A stretch of 64,000 nt of DNA, taken from assembly GCA_017390475.1 (NCBI GenBank), contig JAFPBO010000004.1, positions 1 through 64,000 of the forward strand. The letters run 5' to 3'. Under the pieces are notes generated by a model. The model was not told the origin of the DNA and did no database searches. It saw only the letters and a list, made by a program, of their open reading frames with translations. Source of the DNA: Loktanella sp. (lineage in GTDB: Bacteria > Pseudomonadota > Alphaproteobacteria > Rhodobacterales > Rhodobacteraceae). A program made the position numbers and the translations under genes. This document shows positions 27,991 to 36,037 of the stretch, in pieces (the stretch's first letter is position 1; every line of letters starts with the position of its first letter).

Positions 27991-28039
27991 TCTTCCCCGC
28001 GGGGAAGGTTTTGCTGTCTTCCCCGCGGGGAAGGTTTTG
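27991..28039. repeat. Two tandem copies of a palindrome-bearing 23-bp repeat
   Basis: Identical 23-base units at 27991-28013 and 28017-28039, separated by three bases. Each contains the perfect 16-base palindrome CTTCCCCGCGGGGAAG followed by GTTTTG. They lie between the aldo/keto reductase stop and the lipocalin start, so they could be stacked terminators or a double operator for the lipocalin. Confidence 0.75.
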
Positions 28040-28047
28040 AGGGGCGC

Positions 28048-28593
28048 ATGCGCAGATTTTTGATGATGGCGGTTTTGTTGGCGGGCTGTAGCGTGCAGCC
28101 GGGCGAGCCGCGTGGCGGGTTGTTCGAGGTGTACCGCGATACATCTGCGCCGATATCATCGAAGGCGGTGTTTGAACCGGCGCGGTTTTTGGGCACATGG
28201 CATGAGGTCGCGCGCTATCCGGTGCCGTTCGAGGCGGGCTGTGTGGGTGTAACCGCAGAATATGGTGCTTTGCCGGATGGCCTGATTTCGGTGCGCAATA
28301 CCTGCCGCAACCCTGACGGATCAATCCGGTCCACGATTGATGGCACGGCCGAGATTGTGGGGCCGGGGCGGTTGAAGGTCAGTTTCCCATCGGTGCCTTT
28401 TGGTGCGGCGGATTTCTGGGTGCTGTGGACTGATGAAACCTATCGCACTGCCGTCGTCGGTGCGCCGGATGGCAGGTCAGGCTGGATATTGAACCGTGAT
28501 CCGGTGATTCCTGCTGACAGGATGAATGCCGCGCGGGGGATGCTGGCGTTCAACGGCTACGATCTGAGCCGGTTGCTGGTGCTGCAACCTTAA
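28048..28593 (+). CDS. Lipocalin family lipoprotein (Blc-like)
   Basis: 181 aa. Lipobox LLAGC gives an N-acylated cysteine at residue 14. The lipocalin signature GTWHEVARYPVPFEAGC begins the barrel, which ends with WVLWTDETYRTAVVGAPDG and the helix RMNAARGMLAFNGYDL. Blc-type lipocalins bind fatty acids or lysophospholipids at the outer membrane. It converges with the XRE regulator gene, overlapping it by a few bases. The tandem palindromes just upstream may regulate it. Confidence 0.9.
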   Translation: MRRFLMMAVLLAGCSVQPGEPRGGLFEVYRDTSAPISSKAVFEPARFLGTWHEVARYPVPFEAGCVGVTAEYGALPDGLISVRNTCRNPDGSIRSTIDGTAEIVGPGRLKVSFPSVPFGAADFWVLWTDETYRTAVVGAPDGRSGWILNRDPVIPADRMNAARGMLAFNGYDLSRLLVLQP

Positions 28594-29447
28594 ACCAGCG
28601 CGATCAACTGGTCGAAATGCGCGGCAATGTCACGCTCGCTGACCTTGGCGCTGCGCACCAGCATGTCGAAATGCTGGGTGATCGCGCCCACCCGTTCGGT
28701 ATCGCGGAAGGCGATGTAATTGCGTCCGACATAGACCACGGCGACCAGTGGGCCAAAGATGGTGACCGGGGCGGAAAACACCTCGCGTTTGTCGAACAGA
28801 TGCAGCCGCAATGTCGGGTAAAGCTGGTGATGCAGATCGCGAAAGCGGTGCAATTGCGCCAGCCGGATCTTTGCGGACAGGCCGCTGTAATAGCCGTCAG
28901 CGCGCGCGAAACTTTCCAGTTCGGTCAGCGGCAGGGCAATTTCGTAGTCCGATTTCGACCCCTGCATCCAGTGGAGCCGGTCGGTGCTGGCGCCGATTGC
29001 CTGTTCGATCGTCTTGCCCACAGCTGCCGCATATTCCCAACGCAACATGTCATTGGTCTTGAACATATCGGGCAGGCCGGTGGGGACGTGGCGGATTTTA
29101 TATCCCGCCGCTTCTTTGTGCCAGGCAAAGATCTGGTCGTCGCCCACCGCGCGCGAGGCTTGCGGCATGGAAATGGCGGTCGCCACCAGATCGGCGGCCT
29201 GTTCGGGTAAATCCGACAGGCCCAGCAGCCAATCGGCGCTGACCCCAAGGGCGGCAGAGCATTCCGCCACCAGTTGCGCCCCCGGCAGGCGCGCGCCCTG
29301 ATCCTTGAGCAATTGTGACAGGGTGGACCGGTCCACGCCGATGCGGCGCGCGAGCGCGGTCTGGGTGGTGCCCTGTCGGGTGATCGCCAGGGCCAGCCGG
29401 TCGCGGAAGATCCGGGCGCGGGCGCGTTTGTCGGTTTTGATCATCAT
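28590..29447 (-). CDS. XRE-family transcriptional regulator with long C-terminal domain
   Basis: 285 aa. The N-terminal helix-turn-helix (about residues 15-60) contains TQTALARRIGVDRSTLSQLL. The remaining 200 residues form a sensor-like domain of unrecognised family with IKIR-type beta segments and VYVGRNYIAF. It is divergent from a fatty acid desaturase gene and convergent with a lipocalin, so a role in lipid or envelope control is plausible. That role is inferred from context only. Confidence 0.8.
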   Translation of the reverse strand: MMIKTDKRARARIFRDRLALAITRQGTTQTALARRIGVDRSTLSQLLKDQGARLPGAQLVAECSAALGVSADWLLGLSDLPEQAADLVATAISMPQASRAVGDDQIFAWHKEAAGYKIRHVPTGLPDMFKTNDMLRWEYAAAVGKTIEQAIGASTDRLHWMQGSKSDYEIALPLTELESFARADGYYSGLSAKIRLAQLHRFRDLHHQLYPTLRLHLFDKREVFSAPVTIFGPLVAVVYVGRNYIAFRDTERVGAITQHFDMLVRSAKVSERDIAAHFDQLIALV

Positions 29448-29476
29448 TGGTGACTTAAATCATATTAGCGGAATTT

Positions 29477-29491
29477 TGTGAACCAGTCACA
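29477..29491. promoter_or_regulatory. Inverted repeat in the XRE/desaturase promoter region
   Basis: TGTGA-ACCAG-TCACA is a perfect 5-bp inverted repeat with a five-base spacer, located centrally in the 82-base divergent region. A good candidate operator for the XRE regulator; the spacing is one base short of a CRP site. Confidence 0.4.
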
Positions 29492-29529
29492 GCATTCCCC
29501 CAACATGCCGGGTCGCATAGCCTAGCCCT

Positions 29530-30408
29530 ATGAAAACAAGAAAGAATTACGGTATCTCCTGGCCAACCTTATGGCTGATCTGTGGCTGTTATGCCGTCTG
29601 GCTGGCGGCGATCTGGTTGTTGCCGCTGCCGCTTGGGGTGATTGTGGCGGGGCTGGCGATTGCGTTGCATTCGTCGCTCCAGCATGAGGCGATCCATGGG
29701 CATCCGTTTCGCTGGCAATGGCTGAATGATCTGATCGTCTGGCCGCCGCTGACGCTGGTGATCCCTTATGCCCGTTTTGCCGCAACACATAGGGCGCATC
29801 ACCATGACGCGGTGATCACCGACCCTTATGACGATCCCGAAAGCAATTACATGGACCCTGTGGTCTGGGAAAGTTTGCCAGCGCCCGTGCAGGGCGTGCT
29901 ACGGCTGAACAATAGACTGGCGGGGCGGCTGGTTTTGGGGCCGCTGGTCGGGATGATCAGTTTTGGCCTGTCAGAATGGCAGCGCGGCACGCGCGTCAGC
30001 CGCCGCGACTGGGTACTGCATCTGCCTGCGATGGTCGCGGTGCTGGCGCTGGTCGCGCTATCGCCGATGCCGGTCTGGGCCTATCTGATCGCGGCTTATC
30101 TGGGCCTGTCGGTGCTGAAATTGCGCAGCTTTGCCGAACATCAGGCCCATATCCGCGCCAGCGGCCGCAGCGTGATTATCGAGGATCGCGGGCCGCTGGC
30201 ATTTCTGTTTCTTAACAACAATCTGCATGTGGTGCATCATATGCATCCATCAGTGCCATGGTATCAGCTGCCCGCGCTTTATGCTGCGCATAAGGACCAT
30301 TACCTGCGCCGCAATGGTGGCTATCGATTCGCGTCCTATGCTGATCTGTTCCGGCACTATTTCTGGCGCGCCAAGGACCCGGTGCCGCACCCGCTGCGCC
30401 CGCGCTAA
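29530..30408 (+). CDS. Membrane fatty acid desaturase
   Basis: 292 aa di-iron membrane enzyme. The three histidine boxes are present: HEAIHGH (about residue 52), HRAHHH (about residue 87) and HVVHHMHP (about residue 236), with four hydrophobic segments between. It introduces double bonds into acyl chains or related lipids (the family also includes beta-carotene ketolase-like enzymes). Divergently transcribed from the XRE regulator. The substrate cannot be assigned from motifs alone. Confidence 0.88.
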   Translation: MKTRKNYGISWPTLWLICGCYAVWLAAIWLLPLPLGVIVAGLAIALHSSLQHEAIHGHPFRWQWLNDLIVWPPLTLVIPYARFAATHRAHHHDAVITDPYDDPESNYMDPVVWESLPAPVQGVLRLNNRLAGRLVLGPLVGMISFGLSEWQRGTRVSRRDWVLHLPAMVAVLALVALSPMPVWAYLIAAYLGLSVLKLRSFAEHQAHIRASGRSVIIEDRGPLAFLFLNNNLHVVHHMHPSVPWYQLPALYAAHKDHYLRRNGGYRFASYADLFRHYFWRAKDPVPHPLRPR

Positions 30409-31076
30409 AGCGGGGATTTCCCGGCCAGACGGCTGACCAGATGCGCCTCGTCATCATTGCGGAAAAACGGCACGCTGGGCAGGTCGCCGCCGCGCTGGAT
30501 ATAGGCGGCCAGTTCGGCCAGCACGACCTGGGTGATGAAGGGCAGGTCAAAATCGCGCGCCTGATCAAGGGCGATCCATTGCAGATGGGCGAGTTCATCC
30601 TCGGCCCGGGTGAAATCATCGGGGTCGGTCACCAGATCGCCCGCTTCGGCCAGAAAGAACCGCGCATCAAAACGACGCGGGGCACCGATTGGCGTGACCG
30701 CGCGGAAAAAGAACCGCAGCACCGCCCCATTGGGCCGGTGGCCAGTGGCGGCGAAACCGCGCCAGCCCTGCGGCGCATCGCGCCAATCACCGGGGGTGCC
30801 AAGGATCTGTCCGGTTTCTTCCCATAATTCGCGGATCGCTGCGGCGGCGATGCAATCGGGGGCAAGGCTGCTGTCGGCTGACAGCCGCGCGTGATCTTGC
30901 GGGGGAAGGGGGGCCAAGGGGGCAAGCGCATCATTGGGGTCCACCGCCCCGCCCGGAAACACGAATTTGCCCGGCATGAAGGCGACATTGGCCCCGCGCT
31001 GACCCATCAGCACGGCAGGACGGCTGGCCGCGTCGCGCAGGACGATCAGCGTCGCGGCATCGCGCACGGCGATCAT
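30405..31076 (-). CDS. Nudix hydrolase
   Basis: 223 aa hydrolase acting on a nucleoside diphosphate-linked substrate. The Nudix box is FVFPGGAVD with a long insert and AAIRELWEETG, matching the NUDT19/coenzyme A diphosphatase-like layout. The C-terminal part has FLPFITQVVLAEL-type helices. ATG 31076 overlaps the DUF983 stop by ATGA, indicating coupling. The specific substrate is unknown. Confidence 0.88.
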   Translation of the reverse strand: MIAVRDAATLIVLRDAASRPAVLMGQRGANVAFMPGKFVFPGGAVDPNDALAPLAPLPPQDHARLSADSSLAPDCIAAAAIRELWEETGQILGTPGDWRDAPQGWRGFAATGHRPNGAVLRFFFRAVTPIGAPRRFDARFFLAEAGDLVTDPDDFTRAEDELAHLQWIALDQARDFDLPFITQVVLAELAAYIQRGGDLPSVPFFRNDDEAHLVSRLAGKSPL

Positions 31077-31462
31077 GCGGCTTTGTTGAACCCATGCATC
31101 CGGCGCGACCATTGGATGCCGACCATCAGCCCTTTCATCGGGGGCAGCAGCGCCAGCGACAAGGCGATTGCACCCAGCGACAGCACGGTGGCCATCACCA
31201 TCGGTTCAGGCCGCCAGACCACCCACATGATATGGATCGCAAAACCGATGATATGGGCCACGATCAGGATCGTCAGATAGGCAGGCCCGTCATCGGCGCG
31301 GTGATGATGCAATTCCTCGCCGCAATTGGGGCAGTTATCGGCGACATGCAGAAAGCGGTCGAATAATTTCCCCTCGCCACATTTCGGGCAGCGGCAGCGC
31401 AATCCGTTCAGAATGGCTGGCTTGGTCGGGCGATCATCAAGATATGCGGCGGTGTCGGTCAT
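31073..31462 (-). CDS. DUF983 family zinc-ribbon membrane protein
   Basis: 129 aa. Two CxxC knuckles (CPKCGEGKLF and NCPNCGEEL, residues about 24-50) form a zinc ribbon, followed by two transmembrane helices (AYLTILIVAHIIGFAIHIMWV and VLSLGAIALSLALLPP) and a short basic tail. DUF983 proteins are near-universal in alphaproteobacteria and of unknown function. Translationally coupled to the Nudix gene. Confidence 0.9.
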   Translation of the reverse strand: MTDTAAYLDDRPTKPAILNGLRCRCPKCGEGKLFDRFLHVADNCPNCGEELHHHRADDGPAYLTILIVAHIIGFAIHIMWVVWRPEPMVMATVLSLGAIALSLALLPPMKGLMVGIQWSRRMHGFNKAA

Positions 31463-31638
31463 AAGACTCTCCTGTCTCCTGTCGATTGTGTGCCTGAATT
31501 TTCAGCAAAAGGGAAGTCTTGGCAGCCATGCAGCGGCATCATGACCGGCCCGCAAAAAACCACCGCCGGAAACGGCACCTGCCTGCGTTCAACAGGGGTC
31601 AGCGGCACAAGGCCGCGATTGAAATGCAAGGGAATGCC

Positions 31639-31941
31639 ATGACGATGAAACTGATAACCGCGGGCCTAATCGCTGCCCTGAGTGTGACCGCCGGGGCCGC
31701 GCTGGCCCAGGGACATCGCGACCGCCCTGATCTGGCAGCGATGGATGCCGATGGTGATGGCGCGGTGTCACTGGAAGAAATGACCGCCTATGCTCAGGCG
31801 CGCAGCGCTGAGCGGGTGGCACGGATGTTTGCGCGGCTGGATGCGGATGAAAACGGCATGATCGATGCCGATGAATTCGCAGCCGCGAAAGAGCGGCGCG
31901 GCAACCGCCCCGGCGGCCCTGGCCGACCTGCGGGTGACTGA
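31639..31941 (+). CDS. EF-hand calcium-binding periplasmic protein
   Basis: 100 aa with a signal peptide (TMKLITAGLIAALSVTAGAALA) and two EF-hand loops, DADGDGAVSLEE and DADENGMIDADE, both with Asp at positions 1, 3 and 5 and Glu at 12. The C-terminus is basic and Gly/Pro-rich. It heads a cluster with an ECF sigma factor, a putative anti-sigma factor and a metal-sensor-like protein. It may act as a periplasmic Ca2+ or metal-responsive component. Confidence 0.85.
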   Translation: MTMKLITAGLIAALSVTAGAALAQGHRDRPDLAAMDADGDGAVSLEEMTAYAQARSAERVARMFARLDADENGMIDADEFAAAKERRGNRPGGPGRPAGD

Positions 31942-31994
31942 GACCAGCTGCGGCGGCAGGCAGCCTGTCTGTCGCCAATTGTCACGGAGGGCGG

Positions 31995-32609
31995 ATGCCG
32001 CTAGCACGATCACAGATGATGGCGGTATCCGATCCTTTCGCCGACGCCTCGGACGAGGATTTGCTTTTGGCATTCGCCGGGGGCGATCCGCGCGCGGCCG
32101 AGGTGCTGACCTTGCGGTTGTTGCCACGGATATTGGCGCAGGCGATACGGATGCTGGCCAACAAGACCGAGGCCGAGGATGTCGCGCAGGACGCGATGCT
32201 GCGGCTGTGGCGCATGGCCCCGGACTGGCGACAGGGCGAGGCGCAGGTGACGACATGGCTTTACCGGGTGGTGGCCAATCTTTGCACCGACCGGCTGCGC
32301 AAAAGGCGGCATGTCGCGCTGGATCTGGTGGCGGAACCCTTGGATAGCGCACCATCGGTCGCGGCGCAGATCCAGACCCGCGCAAGGCTGCGCGCCTTGT
32401 CGGATGCTTTGGCGCAATTGCCCGAACGGCAGGCGCAGGCCGTGGCGTTGCGGCATCTGGAAGGACTGTCCAATCCGCAGATTGCGGCGATCATGGACAT
32501 CAGCGTGACCTCGGTCGAAAGTCTGACGGCGCGCGGGAAACGGGCCTTGGCCGCCATCATGGCCGGGCGCAAAGCAGAATTGGGGTATGACGATGACGAA
32601 CCCACCTGA
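31995..32609 (+). CDS. ECF-type RNA polymerase sigma factor
   Basis: 204 aa. Region 2 includes NKTEAEDVAQDAMLRLWR and WLYRVVANLCTDRLRK; region 4 includes LPERQAQAVALRHLEGLSNPQ and the recognition helix SVTSVESLTARGKRAL. Several in-frame ATGs (31995, 32016, 32019) could start it, differing only in the first eight residues. The stop overlaps the next gene by 23 bases, typical of sigma/anti-sigma pairs. Confidence 0.92.
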   Translation: MPLARSQMMAVSDPFADASDEDLLLAFAGGDPRAAEVLTLRLLPRILAQAIRMLANKTEAEDVAQDAMLRLWRMAPDWRQGEAQVTTWLYRVVANLCTDRLRKRRHVALDLVAEPLDSAPSVAAQIQTRARLRALSDALAQLPERQAQAVALRHLEGLSNPQIAAIMDISVTSVESLTARGKRALAAIMAGRKAELGYDDDEPT

Positions 32610-32937
32610 TGACATGCTGGACGATTTGTTCGCGACAGCGCGCGCCGTCACGCTGCCCCCTGATGATGCGTTGATCGCGCGGGTGCTGGCCGATGCGGCA
32701 CGGCCACTGCCACCGCGGCATGTGAAAGAGCCGTTGCTGGTGCAGTTGCGCGCCATGATCGGTGGCTGGCCCGCCTTTGGGAGTCTGGCTGCAGCGACGG
32801 TTGCTGGGGTCTGGATCGGGATCGCCCCGCCGCCGGTCGTTGAAGATTACGCGCTGTCGCTGCTGGGCGACACGGTTAATATCGGGTTGTTCAGCGATGA
32901 TTTTCTGACCGAGACAGGAGAACCGACAGATGGCTGA
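32587..32937 (+). CDS. Putative anti-sigma factor/small membrane protein
   Basis: 116 aa. A soluble acidic N-terminal segment (DDMLDDLFATARAV), a single transmembrane helix around residues 66-84 (FGSLAAATVAGVWIGIA) and a short periplasmic tail. It has no zinc-binding HxxxCxxC motif. Assignment as anti-sigma comes from the 23-base overlap with the sigma gene and the topology, not from a recognised family. Confidence 0.55.
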   Translation: MTMTNPPDDMLDDLFATARAVTLPPDDALIARVLADAARPLPPRHVKEPLLVQLRAMIGGWPAFGSLAAATVAGVWIGIAPPPVVEDYALSLLGDTVNIGLFSDDFLTETGEPTDG

Positions 32938-33421
32938 CCGATTGGAAAGCAGCGCCCGCCCGTCCCGGATCTGGCGGATCGTGCTGGTCGTTTCGCTGGC
33001 GCTGAACCTTGCCGTGGTGGGTGTGGTTGGCGGCGCGATGTTGTCGGGCAAGTTCAGGGACGGCCCGCCCAGCCGCTTTGATTTCGGCCTTGGGCTGGTG
33101 TCGCGCGCCCTGGCCGAGGATGAACGCCGTGAGATCGGGCGCGCCCTGCGGCAGGATCGCAGCCTGCGTAATCATGACTTTCGCGGCCAGATGGCGGCGA
33201 TGGCCACCGCCTTGCGCGCAGAACCGTTTGATCGCGCGGTGTTGCAGCAATTGCTGGATGATCAGGCGGCGCATCTGTCACAGGTGCAGGCCCGCGCCCG
33301 GACCGCAGTGCTGGACAAGATCGCAGCCATGTCGCCAGAACGCCGCCGCGCCTTTGCCGACCGGCTGGTCGAAGAATTGCAGCGCAATCGCCCCGGGCGC
33401 GATGCGCGCTCAGGCGACTGA
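32930..33421 (+). CDS. Periplasmic heavy-metal-sensor-like protein (CnrR/CpxP type)
   Basis: 163 aa. An N-terminal membrane anchor (IVLVVSLALNLAVVGVVGGA) precedes an Arg/Ala-rich helical periplasmic domain (DERREIGRALRQD, VLQQLLDDQAAHLSQVQARAR) like the metal-binding RcnR/CnrR/ZraP helical hairpins. No Met/His cluster is present, so the metal is uncertain. The start overlaps the previous gene by eight bases; the 3' end overlaps the convergent pleD gene. Confidence 0.7.
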   Translation: MADRLESSARPSRIWRIVLVVSLALNLAVVGVVGGAMLSGKFRDGPPSRFDFGLGLVSRALAEDERREIGRALRQDRSLRNHDFRGQMAAMATALRAEPFDRAVLQQLLDDQAAHLSQVQARARTAVLDKIAAMSPERRRAFADRLVEELQRNRPGRDARSGD

Positions 33422-34801
33422 AAGATCCATCGCAACGCGGTCGCGTCCGGCCGATTTCGCACGGTACAGCGCCGCATCCGCCAGACCGCATATGCGCAAC
33501 ATGTCCTGCTGGTCAGGCCCGGCCTCGTTGCTGAGCGCGACGCCCACCGAAATGGTGACCTGCGTGGGGGCATGAGCCTCGCCCAAGTCGAATGGCTGCT
33601 GGCTGATCATACGGCGCAGACGGTTCGCCGCCCCCTGCGCCTGTGCGGCACTGGAACGCGGCAGCGCGACCAGAAATTCCTCGCCACCGATGCGGGCGAC
33701 CAGATCGACCGCGCGCAGATTGTTGCGCAACCGCTGTGCGATGGCGACCAGCACCCGGTCACCGGCGGCATGGCCAAAGCGGTCATTGATTGCCTTGAAA
33801 TGATCGATATCGATCATCATCACCGCCAGTTCCCGGCCTGTGACAGCTGTTTGTTCCAACATTCGCGGCAGATGATGGTCGACATAGCGCCGGTTGAACA
33901 GCCCGGTCAGCGGGTCGGTCACGGCGGCCTGCAACCCGTCGCGCAGATTGCGGCGCAGCCTGTCATGCAATTGCTTGCGCAGCACCAGCGCCCGGGCCCG
34001 CAGGATCATTTCTGCGGGCAGCGCACCCTGCATCACGACATCATCAGCCCCCAGATCCAGAAACAGCGCCGCCGTTTCATGCGCCTCTGCCGGAACGATC
34101 ACCAGCAAGGATGACAGCCGCGTTTCCAGCCGTGACCGCAGGTCCGACACCAGACTGAACAGCAAAGCCACGTCAGCGCAGTGGTTGGCGGCGGGAATGA
34201 TGAACAGGTCCGGGCAGGCGGCATCATCACTGTCACGCAGCACGGCGCAGCTATCCCGGATCTGCACCGGCTGATCCAGTCCCCGGTTCAACGCGGCGGC
34301 CAGATCATGCAGCGGCGCAGTCTGTGCGGCAATCAGTGTCACCCGCCCGGCTGCAGTGAAATGCATCTGGCTGTCATGAAACCCCAGCGCGCGGCTGGTG
34401 CTGTCGCGCAGCAACAATTCATCGGTCGTGGCCCGTGCACGCAGCAGGCTGCGGATCCGCGCCAGCAGCAAGCTGTCGTTCATCGGCCGCGTCAACACCT
34501 CATCCGCGCCTGCATCAAGTGCGGCCAGCCGGTGATCAGGCGTATCGGCCACACCGATGGCGATGATGGCGATCGCGCTGGTGTCGGAATCCGCCTTCAA
34601 CGCGGCGCAAAACCCCTGTGGATTGCTCGCCGGGTCAGACAGATTGATCAGGATCAGATCGGGCCGGTTGACGGCGATGAACACCTGCGCCTCTGCCGCG
34701 GTGGCGCAGGCATCGACGACGAATTGCGCCGCCTGCATGGTGGCCCGCAACAGGATGCGATTGGTCGCCACATTATCCACGATCAAGACACGGCCAGACA
34801 T
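33410..34801 (-). CDS. pleD: PleD-type diguanylate cyclase response regulator
   Basis: 463 aa: receiver domain (MSGRVLIVDNVATNRIL, with ILINLSDP in place of the usual phospho-Asp region), a second degenerate receiver, and a C-terminal GGDEF domain with active-site GGEEF (RIGGEEFLVALP). It makes c-di-GMP. In receiver 1 the usual phospho-accepting Asp position reads LILINLSD, so phosphorylation may be altered. ATG 34801; DUF3572 is divergent, an arrangement conserved in alphaproteobacteria. Confidence 0.9.
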   Translation of the reverse strand: MSGRVLIVDNVATNRILLRATMQAAQFVVDACATAAEAQVFIAVNRPDLILINLSDPASNPQGFCAALKADSDTSAIAIIAIGVADTPDHRLAALDAGADEVLTRPMNDSLLLARIRSLLRARATTDELLLRDSTSRALGFHDSQMHFTAAGRVTLIAAQTAPLHDLAAALNRGLDQPVQIRDSCAVLRDSDDAACPDLFIIPAANHCADVALLFSLVSDLRSRLETRLSSLLVIVPAEAHETAALFLDLGADDVVMQGALPAEMILRARALVLRKQLHDRLRRNLRDGLQAAVTDPLTGLFNRRYVDHHLPRMLEQTAVTGRELAVMMIDIDHFKAINDRFGHAAGDRVLVAIAQRLRNNLRAVDLVARIGGEEFLVALPRSSAAQAQGAANRLRRMISQQPFDLGEAHAPTQVTISVGVALSNEAGPDQQDMLRICGLADAALYRAKSAGRDRVAMDLSVA

Positions 34802-34894
34802 TTCTACACCTCTTGACAGGAACAAACCCGTTTCATCTGGTCAGTTTCGGGCATATTAGTTAAAAAAACCTTTCGATCAGTTTAAGGATGTTTC

Positions 34895-35173
34895 ATGGGA
34901 CCGGATCAGGCGCAGGTGATTGCATTGCTGGCCTTGGGCTGGATGGCGGGTCAGGACGATATCTGTACCACGTTTCTGGGGGCCAGCGGTGCATCGGTCG
35001 ATGACCTGCGCGACCGGGCAGCGGAACCGGCGTTTCTGGCGGCGGTGCTGGATTTCATCACCATGGACGACAATTGGGTCATGTCCTTTTGCGATGCCCA
35101 AGGGCTGGCCTATGATCTCCCGCTGCAGGCGCGCTATGCGCTGCCGGGTGCTGAACAGATGCATTGGACCTGA
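34895..35173 (+). CDS. DUF3572 family protein
   Basis: 92 aa acidic protein of unknown function with the family pattern ALLALGWMAGQDD at the N-terminus and AVLDFITMDDNWVMSF in the middle. It is repeatedly found next to pleD in alphaproteobacteria, as here. It starts about 94 bases from the divergent pleD gene and precedes a HAD phosphatase. Confidence 0.85.
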   Translation: MGPDQAQVIALLALGWMAGQDDICTTFLGASGASVDDLRDRAAEPAFLAAVLDFITMDDNWVMSFCDAQGLAYDLPLQARYALPGAEQMHWT

Positions 35174-35235
35174 CACTTGACACTGGACGGTCGCTCGGGT
35201 CCGGTGCGGCACAGATCCGGCAAAAGGAGCCACGC

Positions 35236-35940
35236 GTGATTTCAGGCATCATCTTCGACAAGGACGGCACGCTGTTCGATTTCAACGCGACCTGGGGCGC
35301 ATGGACCCGCGCTATGCTGATCAGCGAGGCGGGCGCAGATCCGATCCTGTGTGAACGGCTGGCCGCGGTACTTGGCTATGATATGGAAAATGCGCGGTTC
35401 TTTCCGGGTAGTATCGTGATTGCATCCACTGTGGATGAGGTGGCTGATGCGATCATGGACGTCGTCCCCGCCACGGACAAAACCGCGCTGCTGGCGCGGA
35501 TGAATGCCGGCTCGGCCCAGGTTGACCAGGTCGAGGCGGTGCCGCTGCGGCCCTATATCGCCGGATTGCGACAGTCGAACCTGACATTGGGCGTTGTGAC
35601 AAATGATGCCGAAGGTCCTGCATTGCGGCATCTGGACGAGGCCGGAATCCGGGCCGATTTCGCCTTTATCGCAGGCTATGACAGCGGCTATGGGGCCAAG
35701 CCCGGACCAGGGCAATTGCATGGCTTTTGCCGGGTGACCGGTTTGATGCCTGATGCCTGCGTCATGGTCGGTGACAGCACCCATGATCTGCATGCGGGCC
35801 GTGCGGCCGGAATGATGACCGTCGGGGTCCTGACCGGACCGGCCCCGCGCGAAGAACTGGACGGGCTGGCCGATGTTGTGCTGCGCGACATCAGCGAAAT
35901 TCCAGGCTGGTTGCGGCGCGAAAGGCTGATCGCCAGCTGA
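35236..35940 (+). CDS. HAD-superfamily hydrolase (phosphoglycolate phosphatase-like)
   Basis: 234 aa. HAD motif I DKDGTLFDF is at the N-terminus, motif II VTNDA, and motif IV VGDSTHDLHAG near the C-terminus; a helical cap lies between. It fits phosphoglycolate phosphatase-like HADs, but the substrate is not specified. GTG 35236 is chosen because AAAGGAG precedes it; an upstream TTG would run through the DUF3572 end and lacks a Shine-Dalgarno. Confidence 0.87.
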   Translation: MISGIIFDKDGTLFDFNATWGAWTRAMLISEAGADPILCERLAAVLGYDMENARFFPGSIVIASTVDEVADAIMDVVPATDKTALLARMNAGSAQVDQVEAVPLRPYIAGLRQSNLTLGVVTNDAEGPALRHLDEAGIRADFAFIAGYDSGYGAKPGPGQLHGFCRVTGLMPDACVMVGDSTHDLHAGRAAGMMTVGVLTGPAPREELDGLADVVLRDISEIPGWLRRERLIAS

Positions 35941-35958
35941 TACAGGCGATGGGCGAGG

Positions 35959-35989
35959 GGGCAAAAATATTTGTCAAATATTTTTGCCC
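35959..35989. terminator. 14-bp perfect hairpin, HAD/znuA convergent region
   Basis: GGGCAAAAATATTT pairs perfectly with AAATATTTTTGCCC around a three-base loop; T-rich flanks on both strands make it suitable as a bidirectional terminator. Confidence 0.7.
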
Positions 35990-35993
35990 TGAA

Positions 35994-36018
35994 GAAAGAC
36001 TTTTGAAAAAAGTCTTTC
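35994..36018. terminator. 11-bp hairpin, second of the convergent pair
   Basis: GAAAGACTTTT pairs perfectly with AAAAGTCTTTC around a three-base loop, five bases from the neighbouring hairpin. It lies just beyond the znuA stop on the minus strand. Confidence 0.65.
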
Positions 36019-36037
36019 GTGTTGAAAGCTCGCTTTT

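Noticed and set aside
29477-29491. CRP site at the XRE/desaturase region
   Set aside because: The spacer is five bases rather than six; it is better treated as an unassigned inverted repeat.
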